From the NCBI GenBank assembly GCA_040757775.1, contig JBFLWQ010000006.1:1-64000 (forward strand): a stretch of DNA of 64,000 bases. Reading direction: 5' to 3'. Below the pieces are notes generated by a model. It was not told the origin of the DNA. It ran no database searches and saw only the letters and a list, made by a program, of their open reading frames with translations. The translations under genes and the position numbers were made by a program. Shown here one piece after another: positions 47,102 to 56,764 of this stretch (position 1 is the stretch's first letter; each line of letters opens with the position of its first letter). This DNA is from Thermodesulfobacteriota bacterium (lineage in GTDB: Bacteria > Desulfobacterota > UBA8473).

Positions 47102-49648
47102 TTGACAAAAGTTCTGGCAGTAAAAACACAACCTATGGAAGATAAAGGATTTGTTGAAGTAGCTCCAAGTCTGCCCCTTTCAAAGACCTTTTATTATCAG
47201 GTACCGGAAAACTTAAGGGACAGCCTGGAGATAGGCAAAAGGGTGCTGGTTCCTTTTGGCAAAAGGAGGATAACCGGTTATGCACTGGGATTCCCTTCAG
47301 AGATCGAGATCGAAGATACGAAAGATGTCCTTGATGTCCTTGATGATTCCCCTCTGTTTAGCAGAGACGAGTTGAACTTTTACCGCTGGGTCTCAACCTA
47401 CTACTTTTCTCCTCTGGGGGAAGTGATAAAGACTGCCCTTCCAAAGGGTATTAATATCGAGACATTACAAACACTTTCCCTTACTGAAAAAGGCACAGGC
47501 ATTCTCGCCTCATCCAATGGCAACTCTCCTGTTTATCCCGCTGGAGATGCTTTTCCTGGTGAGACTTACCGGATATTAAAGGAAATTTCAGGGAAAAAAG
47601 GTGTTACATTGAGGCACCTTATAAAGAGGTTCTTTATAAACAACCTCCGTTCTCTTTTGTTTAATTTAAGGGATGAGGGGCTGGTTAATATAGAATTCAA
47701 ACAGAAAGTGAGGCAGATCAAGCCTAAAACCGAGAGCTTCGTAAGGTATCAGGGGAATAGCCTGTCCAGAGAAGACTTTGCCTCCTCTGTGGATATATTG
47801 GAAAAAAAGGCACCCAAACAGGCTACCATATTGAGATTTGTGCAGGACAAAGAGAAGGTCTCTTTTCGAATGCTTAAAAAAGAGTTCGGCAATCCATCCG
47901 TCAGTGTTAAAAGGCTTAAGGAGAAGGGATTAATCTCTGTGTCCCGGGAAGAGGTGTATCGTGATCCCTTCGCAGAGTATCCTTATAGCCAGGATACTCC
48001 ACCAGGGTTGATGAAGAGGCAGCAGGAAGTCCTAGGCAAAATTATTAAAGGAATCAATTCAGGCAAGTTTTCTCCTTTTCTCCTCCATGGTGTGACAGGA
48101 AGTGGCAAAACCGAGGTTTATCTGAGGTCTATTGAAGAGGCGATGAGATTGGGCAAAGAAGCAATCGTCATGGTTCCCGAGATATCTCTGACACCTCAGT
48201 TGGTGAACCGCTTCAGGTGGCGATTCGGCAACAACATAGCCCTCTTACATAGCGGGCTATCGGAAGGGGAGAGATACGATGAATGGAGACGAATAAAGAA
48301 AGGGGAGGTTAAGATAGCCGTAGGGGTTCGCTCTGCCATCTTCGCCCCTTTTGAAAATCCTGGGATAATTATCGTAGACGAAGAACATGAGACTTCCTAC
48401 AAACAGGAAGATAAACTACGATACAGTGCAAGAGATCTGGCAATGGTAAGAGGTAAGCTGGCAAAGGCAGCAGTAATTATGGGTTCAGCCACACCCTCTC
48501 TGGAATCTTATTATAATTCAAAAACTGGCAAGATGACCCCCTTGAGTCTGCCCGAGAGGATCGAGAATAGGCCCCTCCCATTGGTAGAAGTGGTAGACAT
48601 GAGAGATGAGGTTAAAGAGAGTCCCCGGGAGGGTCTGATATTTTCAAAGAGATTGAAAGACGCTGTCGAAGAGGCTCTGACAAAAGAAGAGCAGATCATT
48701 TTATTTCTAAACCGACGAGGGTTTGCAACCTTTGCCATCTGTGAAGAGTGTGGATTAATTATTAAATGCCCTAACTGCAGTGTTTCCCTTGTCCATCATC
48801 TCAAAGGGGATGCCCTCCATTGCCATTACTGTAATTATTCCAGACAAATACCAAACCTCTGTTCAGGATGCAGAAAGCCGGGGGTTCGATCGTTTGGGCT
48901 GGGTACCCAGGGGGTAGAGGAAGAAGTAAAGAGGCTTTTCCCTGATGCCAGGGTTGCAAGAATGGACAGAGATACTACTACCAGAAAGAGATCTCACCAC
49001 AGGATATTAGAGAAGTTCGAAGCAGGAGAGATAGATATACTCATTGGCACCCAGATGATCGCCAAGGGACATGATCTGCCAAAAATAACTCTGGTAGGGG
49101 TTATCTCTGCCGACACATCTCTGGGTTTCCCTGATTTTCGGGCAGGTGAAAGAACCTTTCAGCTGTTGACTCAGGTAGCCGGCAGGGCTGGAAGGGGGAC
49201 ACTCCCGGGAAAGGTTATTATCCAGACCTTCAATCCCGAGCATTACAGCATACAACAGGCAAGACTCCATAATTTCACAAATTTTTACAAAGAAGAGGTT
49301 GTTTTTCGGAGAGAATTGAACTATCCCCCTTTTTGCCGTCTTATTAACTTCAGGATTTCAGGTAACAGCAAAAAAGGTGTGGCAGAATACGCCGGGGATC
49401 TGGGAAGGCTTTGTGATGACCTGTTAGGGAAAAACAGTGCCTACCATAAGTATATCGAAATACTCGGGCCGGTTGTTGCTCCCCTTGAAAAGTTAAAAGG
49501 TAGGTATCGATGGCAGATGTTAATCAAGGGCAAAAAATCAAATCTGCTCCATTCTTTTGCAAGACAGGTAATGGAAGAAGCACCTTTGAGGATAAAGGCG
49601 AAGGGGGTTGCATTGTCAGTGGATGTTGACCCGGTTAATATGTTGTGA
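47102..49648 (+). CDS. priA: Primosomal protein N' (replication restart helicase)
   Basis: 848 aa. N-terminal 3'-DNA-binding domain, Walker A LHGVTGSGKTEVYLR near residue 330, DEEHE Walker B, and the zinc-binding insert with paired Cys (CEECGLIIKCPNC ... CHYC ... CSGC). GTQMIAKGHDLP and QVAGRAGRG complete superfamily 2 motifs. It reloads the replisome at stalled forks. The start is TTG 47102 or ATG 47135; neither has a clear ribosome-binding site. Confidence 0.96.
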   Translation: MTKVLAVKTQPMEDKGFVEVAPSLPLSKTFYYQVPENLRDSLEIGKRVLVPFGKRRITGYALGFPSEIEIEDTKDVLDVLDDSPLFSRDELNFYRWVSTYYFSPLGEVIKTALPKGINIETLQTLSLTEKGTGILASSNGNSPVYPAGDAFPGETYRILKEISGKKGVTLRHLIKRFFINNLRSLLFNLRDEGLVNIEFKQKVRQIKPKTESFVRYQGNSLSREDFASSVDILEKKAPKQATILRFVQDKEKVSFRMLKKEFGNPSVSVKRLKEKGLISVSREEVYRDPFAEYPYSQDTPPGLMKRQQEVLGKIIKGINSGKFSPFLLHGVTGSGKTEVYLRSIEEAMRLGKEAIVMVPEISLTPQLVNRFRWRFGNNIALLHSGLSEGERYDEWRRIKKGEVKIAVGVRSAIFAPFENPGIIIVDEEHETSYKQEDKLRYSARDLAMVRGKLAKAAVIMGSATPSLESYYNSKTGKMTPLSLPERIENRPLPLVEVVDMRDEVKESPREGLIFSKRLKDAVEEALTKEEQIILFLNRRGFATFAICEECGLIIKCPNCSVSLVHHLKGDALHCHYCNYSRQIPNLCSGCRKPGVRSFGLGTQGVEEEVKRLFPDARVARMDRDTTTRKRSHHRILEKFEAGEIDILIGTQMIAKGHDLPKITLVGVISADTSLGFPDFRAGERTFQLLTQVAGRAGRGTLPGKVIIQTFNPEHYSIQQARLHNFTNFYKEEVVFRRELNYPPFCRLINFRISGNSKKGVAEYAGDLGRLCDDLLGKNSAYHKYIEILGPVVAPLEKLKGRYRWQMLIKGKKSNLLHSFARQVMEEAPLRIKAKGVALSVDVDPVNML

Positions 49649-49730
49649 TTATTTTTAATAGTAGTTTTTCGAAGATCCTTTCTTGAACATAAAAAATAAC
49701 CTGAAACTTGTATAAAAAGGGAACTGTAAG

Positions 49731-50225
49731 ATGTCTATCTTAAAAATCCTGACATATCCTGATCCTGTCCTGAAAAAGAAGGCAAAGCAAGTTGAAATTA
49801 TAGATGAAAAGATAAAAAAGCTGGCAGAGGATATGGTCGAAACTATGTATGCCGCTCCGGGGATAGGTTTAGCGGCTCCTCAGGTTGGCGAGTCTCTTAG
49901 GGTGATCATCGTTGATGTAACTCGCAAAGGAGAGGATCTCGTAGTATTGGTTAACCCGGAGATAATCTCGGGAGAAGGTGAGTGTGCAGAGGAAGAGGGC
50001 TGTTTAAGCGTACCAGACTTTAAAGAGACTGTCTCGAGAAAGAAGAAGGTGATAGTTAAAGGGTTAGATATTAAAGGAAGGGAAATACAGATACCTGCAG
50101 AGGGTTTACTCGCAATTGCCTTTCAACACGAGATAGATCATTTAGACGGGATTCTTATAATAGATAGAGTTAGCTGGCTGAAAAGGGATATTTTCAAAAA
50201 GAAGCTAAAGAAAAAAAAGAAATAG
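49731..50225 (+). CDS. def: Peptide deformylase
   Basis: 164 aa. All three motifs are present: GIGLAAPQVG, EEGCLSVP and QHEIDHLDG with the HExxH-type metal ligands. It removes the N-formyl group from new proteins. The tail is very Lys-rich (KKKLKKKKK). First of def-fmt-DUF116-rsmB, 82 nt after priA. Confidence 0.97.
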   Translation: MSILKILTYPDPVLKKKAKQVEIIDEKIKKLAEDMVETMYAAPGIGLAAPQVGESLRVIIVDVTRKGEDLVVLVNPEIISGEGECAEEEGCLSVPDFKETVSRKKKVIVKGLDIKGREIQIPAEGLLAIAFQHEIDHLDGILIIDRVSWLKRDIFKKKLKKKKK

Positions 50226-50238
50226 TATTCCTGGAAAA

Positions 50239-51177
50239 ATGAAGATTGTATTCATGGGGACACCAGATTTTGCTATCCCTGCACTGGATCTCCTTATAGA
50301 AAGCGGGGAAAATATAGTTGGTGCATTAACAATGCCTGATCGCCCTAAAGGGAGAGGAAGAAAGCTAAAAGCTCCGCCGGTTAAAGAAACGGCAGAGCGT
50401 CATTGTATCACCGTATTTCAGCCTGAAAAAATAATAGACGATCCCTTTATTTCAAAATTGAAAGAATTAAACCCGGATGTAATTGTTGTGGTAGCATTTG
50501 GGCAGATTCTATCAAAAGAAATCCTTAAAATCCCGCGATTTGGTTGTGTCAATCTACATGCATCTCTCCTTCCCAGATACAGGGGAGCCGCCCCCATTAA
50601 CTGGGCTGTTATAAACGGGGAAAAGGTGACAGGTGTAACTACCATGCTTATGGATGAGGGATTAGACACAGGAGACATCTTGCTTCAACAGGAAGTGGGG
50701 GTAGAGGAGGAGGATACTGCCGAGAACCTCCATGATAAATTGGCAAAAACAGGGGCAAAATTGTTACTGGAAACCCTCCACAGGTTAAAAGAAGGTAGCA
50801 TAACTCCCGTTCCCCAGAATCATTCCAAGGCAACCATAGCTCCCATGTTAAAAAAGGGAGATGGGTTAATAGATTGGGGAAAGGAGGCAGTTCGGATATC
50901 GAACCTGATAAAAGGTCTCACCCCCTGGCCTGGTGCCTTTACCCATCTCCAGGATAAGATACTCAAGATCTTTAAGGGTATTGCACTGGGAGAAGATTCA
51001 GAGGATAATACCCCGGGAACCATTACAGAGATGAATGAAAAAGGAATAAAGGTTTCTACTGGTAAAGGGGTTCTTTTAATAACAGAGGTACAGCTGCAGG
51101 GTCATAAAAAAATGGGGATAGCTGATTTTCTCAGAGGGCACAAATACAAAATCAGCATGGGTACTACCTTAAGGTGA
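50239..51177 (+). CDS. fmt: Methionyl-tRNA formyltransferase
   Basis: 312 aa. IVFMGTPDFAIPALDLLI start, NLHASLLPRYRGAAPINWAV with the formyl-THF site, DEGLDTGDILLQ, and a C-terminal tRNA-binding barrel. It uses 10-formyl-THF, the product of Fhs elsewhere in the window. Lies 13 nt after def; the stop overlaps the next gene by 4 nt. Confidence 0.97.
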   Translation: MKIVFMGTPDFAIPALDLLIESGENIVGALTMPDRPKGRGRKLKAPPVKETAERHCITVFQPEKIIDDPFISKLKELNPDVIVVVAFGQILSKEILKIPRFGCVNLHASLLPRYRGAAPINWAVINGEKVTGVTTMLMDEGLDTGDILLQQEVGVEEEDTAENLHDKLAKTGAKLLLETLHRLKEGSITPVPQNHSKATIAPMLKKGDGLIDWGKEAVRISNLIKGLTPWPGAFTHLQDKILKIFKGIALGEDSEDNTPGTITEMNEKGIKVSTGKGVLLITEVQLQGHKKMGIADFLRGHKYKISMGTTLR

Positions 51178-51962
51178 AGATGGATTCAAACTTATCACAG
51201 GATGTTAAAAAGGCAGTCAAGTCTCAGAAACCGATATTTGTAGGTCTACTGGCATTTTCCTGCCTGATTGTGCTTGCCGTAGCCTTTTTTCTTTGGTGGG
51301 TGCCGTATATAGGGCTGGTCAATATCTACCACGGTTTGCCTTTGATTTATGGAGGTATTTTGGCAGGTATCGTCCTGGTAATAATAGCCGGTATAGTGCT
51401 CTTAATCTCAACTGTGGTCATGGAGAAAGAAATATTTCTTTCTCATGAATTAAGAGGGGCGGTAGTACATATAGTATTTCCATTAATGGTATTTCTGGGC
51501 AGACTTTTAGGAATACCAAAGGAAAGGATTCAGCAGTCTTTTGTTGAGATAAATAATCAACTTGTTCTCTCCATGCCCTTTAAGGTAAAACCGGAAAGGT
51601 TGCTGCTATTGATGCCACATTGTCTTCAGGACAATGAATGTAAGGTAAGGATTACAGGAAATGTAAGAAACTGTGAAAGGTGTGGAAGGTGTGAAATCAA
51701 GGAGTTAGTGGAATTGGCTGATGAGAATGATGTAAAACTCTCTGTAGCCACGGGAGGAACCATTGCCAGAAGGATTGTAGTAGAAAACAAACCAGAATTA
51801 ATTATTGCTACAGCCTGCGAGAGAGATCTTACCAGTGGTATTCAAGACAGTTACCCTATACCGGTTTATGGTATACTAAACAAACGACCTTATGGGCCCT
51901 GTTTCAACACTCAGGTGGACATGGATGAGGTTAAACAGGCAATGAGGTTATTTTTAAGGTAA
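51174..51962 (+). CDS. DUF116 membrane protein
   Basis: 262 aa. Two N-terminal membrane helices (about 20-45 and 58-82), then a cytosolic domain with PHCLQDNECKVRITGNVRNC, ERCGRCEIKELVELAD and VATGGTIARRIV, whose clustered Cys could bind metal or an Fe-S centre. This is the DUF116 family, commonly found between fmt and rsmB in Desulfobacterota. Function unknown; the placement suggests a link to translation start or rRNA modification. Confidence 0.85.
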   Translation: MKMDSNLSQDVKKAVKSQKPIFVGLLAFSCLIVLAVAFFLWWVPYIGLVNIYHGLPLIYGGILAGIVLVIIAGIVLLISTVVMEKEIFLSHELRGAVVHIVFPLMVFLGRLLGIPKERIQQSFVEINNQLVLSMPFKVKPERLLLLMPHCLQDNECKVRITGNVRNCERCGRCEIKELVELADENDVKLSVATGGTIARRIVVENKPELIIATACERDLTSGIQDSYPIPVYGILNKRPYGPCFNTQVDMDEVKQAMRLFLR

Positions 51963-52006
51963 ATCATTTACAGGGGGAAAAGATAAAGTCAGCCCGGCAG
52001 ATAGCA

Positions 52007-53338
52007 TTGGAGATATTGGAGAAGGTGGACACCCAGGGGGCATACGCGGATATCTCCCTGGATATTGTAGTTAGAAAGAATAATCTCCTCACCACTTTAG
52101 ACAAAGCCTTCATTACGGAACTGGTGTACGGCACCCTTCGATGGCAAGGAAAGATTGACTGGATTATAAACCGGTTTTCTAATATCCCCCTCAATAAACT
52201 GGATTCCCGGATATTAAATATAATGAGGCTTGGGGTTTATCAGCTACTTTTTTTAACCAAAGTGCCCCCTTTTGCAGCAGTTAATGAATCGGCTAACCTG
52301 ACAGAACTTTACGGGCATAAGGGTAAAGTAGGATTTGTAAATGCCAATCTTCGAGCAGTTGACAGGGAACGGGATAAAATAGAGTACCCTGATATTGAAA
52401 GAGGTCCCGAATTCCACATATCTGTGGTATATTCCCATCCCCTCTGGATTGTGAAGAGGTGGGTAAAGACCTTTGGGGTAGAAGCTACTATCGATCTCTG
52501 CCAGAGCAATAATGAGACCCCGCCCCTTACGATCAGAACCAACACATTAAAGACATCAAGACAAGAACTGTTCCATGCGCTGGAAATGAATGTAAAAGAG
52601 GTATCTTTAACCCCATGCTCCTCTGAAGGGCTACAGGTTAGAGGCGCTTCTGACATTACAGCAATTTCTTCCTTTGAAAAGGGTTTGTTTCAGGTTCAGG
52701 ATGAGGCATCCCAGTTGGTGGCTTATATCATAGCTCCCAAACCAGAAGAGAGGGTGCTCGATGCCTGCTCCGCACCGGGTGGCAAGACCACCCATATGGC
52801 ACAACTGATGGAAAACAGAGGTGAGATATTTGCCCTTGATATCAACTCCTCCAGGCTTGCCCTTCTTGAGGAGAACTGTAAAAGGCTGGGGATTACCAAT
52901 GTGAAAGCCTTCAAAAAAGATGCCTTGCTCCCACTGGGATTTTCAGAGAAATTTGATAGAATCCTGGTTGATGCTCCATGTTCTGGTATGGGAGTGTTTA
53001 GAAGGAACCCTGACAGCAAATGGAAGAAAAGAGAAGAAGAGATTGCCCCTCTTAAAAGGCTTCAATCAGGCATTTTGAATAATCTGGCATATTACCTGAA
53101 GGAAGATGGCTTAATGGTTTACAGCACTTGTACTGTTACTCCTGAAGAGAACGAGGAGGTTATTGATGATTTTCTTGCAAATCACCCAGAGTTTGCTTTG
53201 GACAGCATTTCAGAGGTTCTTCCAGCCAGTTGTTGTTCTCTGGTCGACAATCGGGGGTTCTTTAAATCCTATCCTCACCTCCACGACATGGACGGCTTCT
53301 TTGCTGCCAGATTAAGAAAAAAGGGAATTAAATCTTGA
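52007..53338 (+). CDS. rsmB: 16S rRNA m5C967 methyltransferase
   Basis: 443 aa. N-terminal NusB-like domain (YGTLRWQGKIDWIINRF, LRLGVYQLLFL), then the methyltransferase with SAM motif DACSAPGGKTTHMAQLM, DAPCSGMGVFRRNPD (TCD/PC motif) and YSTCTVTPEENEEV. It methylates C967 of 16S rRNA. TTG 52007 has no ribosome-binding site. The family-like sequence SARQIALEIL begins about 8 codons earlier after AGGGGG, so the true start may be a rare codon upstream, giving tight coupling with DUF116. Confidence 0.94.
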   Translation: MEILEKVDTQGAYADISLDIVVRKNNLLTTLDKAFITELVYGTLRWQGKIDWIINRFSNIPLNKLDSRILNIMRLGVYQLLFLTKVPPFAAVNESANLTELYGHKGKVGFVNANLRAVDRERDKIEYPDIERGPEFHISVVYSHPLWIVKRWVKTFGVEATIDLCQSNNETPPLTIRTNTLKTSRQELFHALEMNVKEVSLTPCSSEGLQVRGASDITAISSFEKGLFQVQDEASQLVAYIIAPKPEERVLDACSAPGGKTTHMAQLMENRGEIFALDINSSRLALLEENCKRLGITNVKAFKKDALLPLGFSEKFDRILVDAPCSGMGVFRRNPDSKWKKREEEIAPLKRLQSGILNNLAYYLKEDGLMVYSTCTVTPEENEEVIDDFLANHPEFALDSISEVLPASCCSLVDNRGFFKSYPHLHDMDGFFAARLRKKGIKS

Positions 53339-53400
53339 CAAACGTCTTCAGGATTATGTTAAGATGCATAGGATTGCGATTTCTCAATTAATTTGTTTAT

Positions 53401-53632
53401 ACTGAGAGAGCTTTGAAGAAGTCCCCTGAGAGCGAATTCATAGATTTTTTGGGGAACCTTTCTTAGTCCGCCAGAGGCAGATAGAAAATTCACATGTTTG
53501 ACCCGCCAGAGGCGGGGAGTTTGTAAATTTTCAATGGAGCGAGCTTAGATGGGTCAAAAAATGCCTGCCTGTGCGATGCACACAGACAGGTATACTGAAG
53601 AGAAAGGGGGTACTTCTTCAAAGCTCTCACTG
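53401..53632. repeat. Inverted-repeat-bounded element upstream of tRNA-Pro
   Basis: GAGAGCTTTGAAGAAGT (53406-53422) and its exact complement (53612-53628), extended by C4/G5 after one bulge, bound about 230 bp. Inside are two CCGCCAGAGGCGG-like palindromes, a CCTGCCTGTGC/GCACACAGACAGG hairpin (53563-53590) and GATGGGTCAAAAAA blocks shared with 32920-33065. It fills the gene-free stretch between rsmB and the tRNA. Confidence 0.6.
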
Positions 53633-53644
53633 AAATAACAAGGA

Positions 53645-53721
53645 CGGGACATGGCTCAGCCCGGTAGAGCACTGCGTTCGGGACGCAGGGGTCGGGGGTT
53701 CAAATCCCCCTGTCCCGACCA
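53645..53721 (+). tRNA. tRNA-Pro (anticodon CGG)
   Basis: 77 nt including an encoded CCA. Acceptor CGGGACA pairs with TGTCCCG; D stem GCTC/GAGC; anticodon stem CTGCG/CGCAG with loop TTCGGGA, so anticodon CGG at positions 34-36; 5-nt variable loop; T stem GGGGG/CCCCC with loop TTCAAAT; discriminator A. All stems pair perfectly. Starts 13 nt after the inverted-repeat element. Confidence 0.95.
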
Positions 53722-53741
53722 TTAAAAATCAGGAGGTTTAA

Positions 53742-54686
53742 ATGAAGACGAGGGTCACAGAACTCTTGGGAATAAAATATCCTATAATCCAGGGGGCAAT
53801 GGCGTGGGTTTCTCTCCCTCCACTTGTAGCTGCGGTTTCCAATGCAGGGGGACTTGGGATACTGGGATCATCCTTTATGCAGCCCGAGGAACTCAAAGAA
53901 AACATAAGAGAGACAAAAAAGCTTACCCGGAAGCCCTTTGGTGTTAATTTTATGCCGGAGAACCCCGCACTGGAAGATCTCCTAGACATCATAATAGAAG
54001 AAAAGGTGCCGGTAGTCAGTTATGGCAAGGGAAATCCAAAGAGGATTATAGAAAAGACAAAACCCCATAATATAATAAACCTTCCCACTATGGGGGCAGT
54101 CAGACATGCTATTAAAGCGGAGCAAGATGGTGCCGACATCGTTATTGTTCAGGGAACCGAAGGGGGTGGTCATACAGGCTTTGTTGCCAGTTCCGTATTA
54201 GTGAGAATGGTTGCGGAAAGGGTCAAGATACCTGTAATAGCCGCTGGCGGATTTGGCGATGGAAAAGGGCTTATTGCCGCTATGGCACTGGGAGCTGAAG
54301 GAATTTCTATGGGAAGCAGATTCATAGCTACCCAGGAATGCCCTATCCCCCAGCATGTTAAGGAATGGATAACCCGTTCCGGGGAAGAAGATACCGTAGT
54401 TACAGATAACCTGACCGGTATACGCTGCAGGGTACTGAAGAACAAGTTTTCCCAGAGTCTTCTGGAGATGAAAGAAAGTAATGTCTCTCCCTGGGAGATG
54501 ATGCAGCACGCCAGAGGCAGATTCAGAAAGGCTTTTTATGAAGGTGACTTAGAGTGGGGATCCATTGCCTGTGGGCAAGTCGCCGGGGTTATCAACGATA
54601 TCCCGACCTGTAAGGAACTCATTAACCGTATCGTTAAACAGGCAGAGGAGATAGTAGTTCCCCTTAAGGAAAAGGTATTATCTTAA
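53742..54686 (+). CDS. FabK / nitronate monooxygenase-family flavoprotein
   Basis: 314 aa FMN TIM barrel. YPIIQGAMAWVSLPPLVAAV start, SNAGGLGILGS, QGTEGGGHTG, and IPVIAAGGFGDGKGLIAAMA with ALGAEGISMGSRF (phosphate site). The family holds enoyl-ACP reductase II (FabK) and nitronate monooxygenases, which are hard to separate by eye; length and GGHTG fit FabK. No fab genes are nearby, so its role is open. AGGAGG precedes the ATG. Confidence 0.85.
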   Translation: MKTRVTELLGIKYPIIQGAMAWVSLPPLVAAVSNAGGLGILGSSFMQPEELKENIRETKKLTRKPFGVNFMPENPALEDLLDIIIEEKVPVVSYGKGNPKRIIEKTKPHNIINLPTMGAVRHAIKAEQDGADIVIVQGTEGGGHTGFVASSVLVRMVAERVKIPVIAAGGFGDGKGLIAAMALGAEGISMGSRFIATQECPIPQHVKEWITRSGEEDTVVTDNLTGIRCRVLKNKFSQSLLEMKESNVSPWEMMQHARGRFRKAFYEGDLEWGSIACGQVAGVINDIPTCKELINRIVKQAEEIVVPLKEKVLS

Positions 54687-54702
54687 AAACTATCTGGTCT
54701 TC

Positions 54703-55233
54703 CTAGAGTTTTTTGATCTTTATCATAGCTCTGCGCTGTGTCTTGGGAAGCTTTTTTGATGGCCCTTTCTTTTGAGTGTGAATAGCCTCATTAACGGGTT
54801 CATCATCAAGCTCGTCATTGTACCCCTTCTCTCTGGCAAAGACCGCCATCTCCATCCTCATCTCAAATTCGCCAGAAGGTATAACAGCGGCACCTCGCCT
54901 TTCAGAAAAATCGACTATCTGACGGTCAGAGGTTACCACAACCACCTTTTCCCTTGCAACCTTAACAACCCTCTTTATCACTTCATCTGCTTCTTCGCCT
55001 TTTTTGGAAAATATAATATTTATCCCTCTGTCCCTGGTTCTCTCCTGTTTAATACCACCCCCCTTACAGCCGTCAAAAACCACGGTAATCCCGTGGTTCT
55101 TTACCTTCTTATAGGCAACCAGTCTGCTGATTAACTCATTCCGCCCCTTCTCTATATCCATGTGGTCCAATCTGCTCAAGACCGGGGACCGCTTAATCAA
55201 ATTGTATCCGTCGATAATTATATGAACAGCCAT
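54703..55233 (-). CDS. NYN/PIN-domain RNase, YacP (Rae1)-like
   Basis: 176 aa. HIIIDGYNLIKRSP with the first Asp, ITVVFDGCKGGG, IIFSKKGEEADEVIKRVV, VVTSDRQIVDFSERRGA: the NYN fold with its acidic active site. Bacillus Rae1/YacP cleaves mRNA on the ribosome. The C-terminus is basic (KKGPSKKLPKTQRRAMIKIK), suited to RNA binding. Convergent with the FabK-like gene. Confidence 0.85.
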   Translation of the reverse strand: MAVHIIIDGYNLIKRSPVLSRLDHMDIEKGRNELISRLVAYKKVKNHGITVVFDGCKGGGIKQERTRDRGINIIFSKKGEEADEVIKRVVKVAREKVVVVTSDRQIVDFSERRGAAVIPSGEFEMRMEMAVFAREKGYNDELDDEPVNEAIHTQKKGPSKKLPKTQRRAMIKIKKL

Positions 55234-55369
55234 TTAGAACTCCTGAGAACCAAGCAGAGGGTTGGTTTGTGATATAGTAGCAAAATAACTGAGGTTCATC
55301 AATATATATTAACAGGTACCCAACCTGATTCCTATATTCTGCATCCCTTTCATCACAAATATAAATTTC

Positions 55370-55398
55370 TTGACATGACAACAGGGCGTTGATATTCT
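55370..55398 (+). promoter_or_regulatory. Sigma-70 promoter of the his operon
   Basis: TTGACA (55370-55375), exactly 17 nt, TATTCT (55393-55398). hisB starts 89 nt downstream. Confidence 0.6.
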
Positions 55399-55486
55399 AA
55401 CTTAAAGACTCTAGAAAAACCATATAAACGTGCTGTTGCTCAAAGGAATTCCCTTTTAAACAATGGCACTTAAATAGAGGGCAGCT

Positions 55487-56074
55487 ATGAAAAGAAAAGC
55501 CAAGATTCAAAGAAAAACTTCCGAGACTGATATTAAGGTAGATCTCAATATCGATGGTTCGGGGCGATATGATGTAGATACCTCTGTCCCCTTTATGGAT
55601 CACATGTTGTCTTTGATGGCTAAACATGGTTTCTTTGATTTAAAGATTAATGCCAGGGGCGACACCTCTGTAGATTTACATCACACCGTAGAGGATGTGG
55701 GTATATGCCTGGGTGAAGGATTTAAGCAGGCATTGGGGAAAAAGGATGGAATTGTAAGATACGGTGAGGCATCGGTACCCATGGTTGAGGCTATGGCATC
55801 AGTTGTGCTGGATATCTCGGACAGGCCTTTTCTGGTCTATAACAGTAAACTGAAGAAAGGTAAAACAGGTGAATTTGACGCAGAATTGATATGGGAATTT
55901 TTCAGGGCATTCAGCAGCAGCGCCGGAATAACCTTACATATCAATGTTATGTACGGTAAGGACACCCATCATACAATTGAAGCTGTCTTTAAGGCATTTG
56001 GCAGAGCATTAGATAAAGCCACCGCAATTGACAGGAGAATAGAAGGGGTGATGTCCACGAAAGGCAAGTTATAA
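55487..56074 (+). CDS. hisB: Imidazoleglycerol-phosphate dehydratase
   Basis: 195 aa monofunctional form. [34 protein letters not shown] and the repeat [17 protein letters not shown] supply the His/Glu ligands of the two Mn sites. Sixth step of histidine synthesis. Followed immediately by hisH with no gap. Confidence 0.97.
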   Translation: MKRKAKIQRKTSETDIKVDLNIDGSGRYDVDTSVPFMDHMLSLMAKHGFFDLKINARGDTSVDLHHTVEDVGICLGEGFKQALGKKDGIVRYGEASVPMVEAMASVVLDISDRPFLVYNSKLKKGKTGEFDAELIWEFFRAFSSSAGITLHINVMYGKDTHHTIEAVFKAFGRALDKATAIDRRIEGVMSTKGKL

Positions 56075-56731
56075 ATGGCGAAGGGTTTTACTGCTGTAGT
56101 AGATTATGGGATGGGAAACCTGAGAAGTGTCCAAAAGGCATTGGAAAAGATTGGCAGCAGGGCAATCATAGCCAATACTCCAGGGCAGATTTCAGATGCC
56201 TCTTCAGTCATATTGCCGGGTGTGGGAGCGTTTGCAAAATGCATGAACAATCTGGAAAAGCTGAGTCTTGTGGATTCCATATACAGAGCTATCGAAGCAG
56301 GCAAACCTTTTCTGGGAATATGTCTGGGGCTGCAGATTTTATTCACAGAAAGCGAAGAGTTTGGTAACCCAGGGGGGCTGGACATCATTAAAGGAAGGGT
56401 AATACGGCTTCCCGCCAATCTTCCAGTAGAGGACAGTAATAACCCGGAGCAAAGGGCACGATTAAAGGTCCCTCATATGGGATGGAATTCTTTGAAATTC
56501 AGGAAAAGGGCTCCTGTGTACGAACACATAGACAACGCCTCATATTTTTATTTTGTCCACTCGTTCTACGTTGTTCCCGAAGATGAGAATATAATATCAA
56601 CCACAACAACTCATGGAATCGAGTTCACATCCAGCATCTGGAAGGATAACATCATTGCCATGCAGTTCCACCCGGAAAAGAGCCAAAAATTGGGGTTACA
56701 GATTTTGAAAAACTTCAGTAAATTAAAATAG
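56075..56731 (+). CDS. hisH: Imidazole glycerol phosphate synthase, glutaminase subunit
   Basis: 218 aa class I amidotransferase. DYGMGNLRSVQKALEKIG start, oxyanion PGVGAFAKCM, nucleophile elbow GICLGLQILF, and the His/Glu pair in MQFHPEKSQ. It feeds ammonia to HisF, encoded three genes on. Confidence 0.97.
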   Translation: MAKGFTAVVDYGMGNLRSVQKALEKIGSRAIIANTPGQISDASSVILPGVGAFAKCMNNLEKLSLVDSIYRAIEAGKPFLGICLGLQILFTESEEFGNPGGLDIIKGRVIRLPANLPVEDSNNPEQRARLKVPHMGWNSLKFRKRAPVYEHIDNASYFYFVHSFYVVPEDENIISTTTTHGIEFTSSIWKDNIIAMQFHPEKSQKLGLQILKNFSKLK

Positions 56732-56764
56732 ATGGGACTCCCGTGTGAAACGGGCATGATAGAC

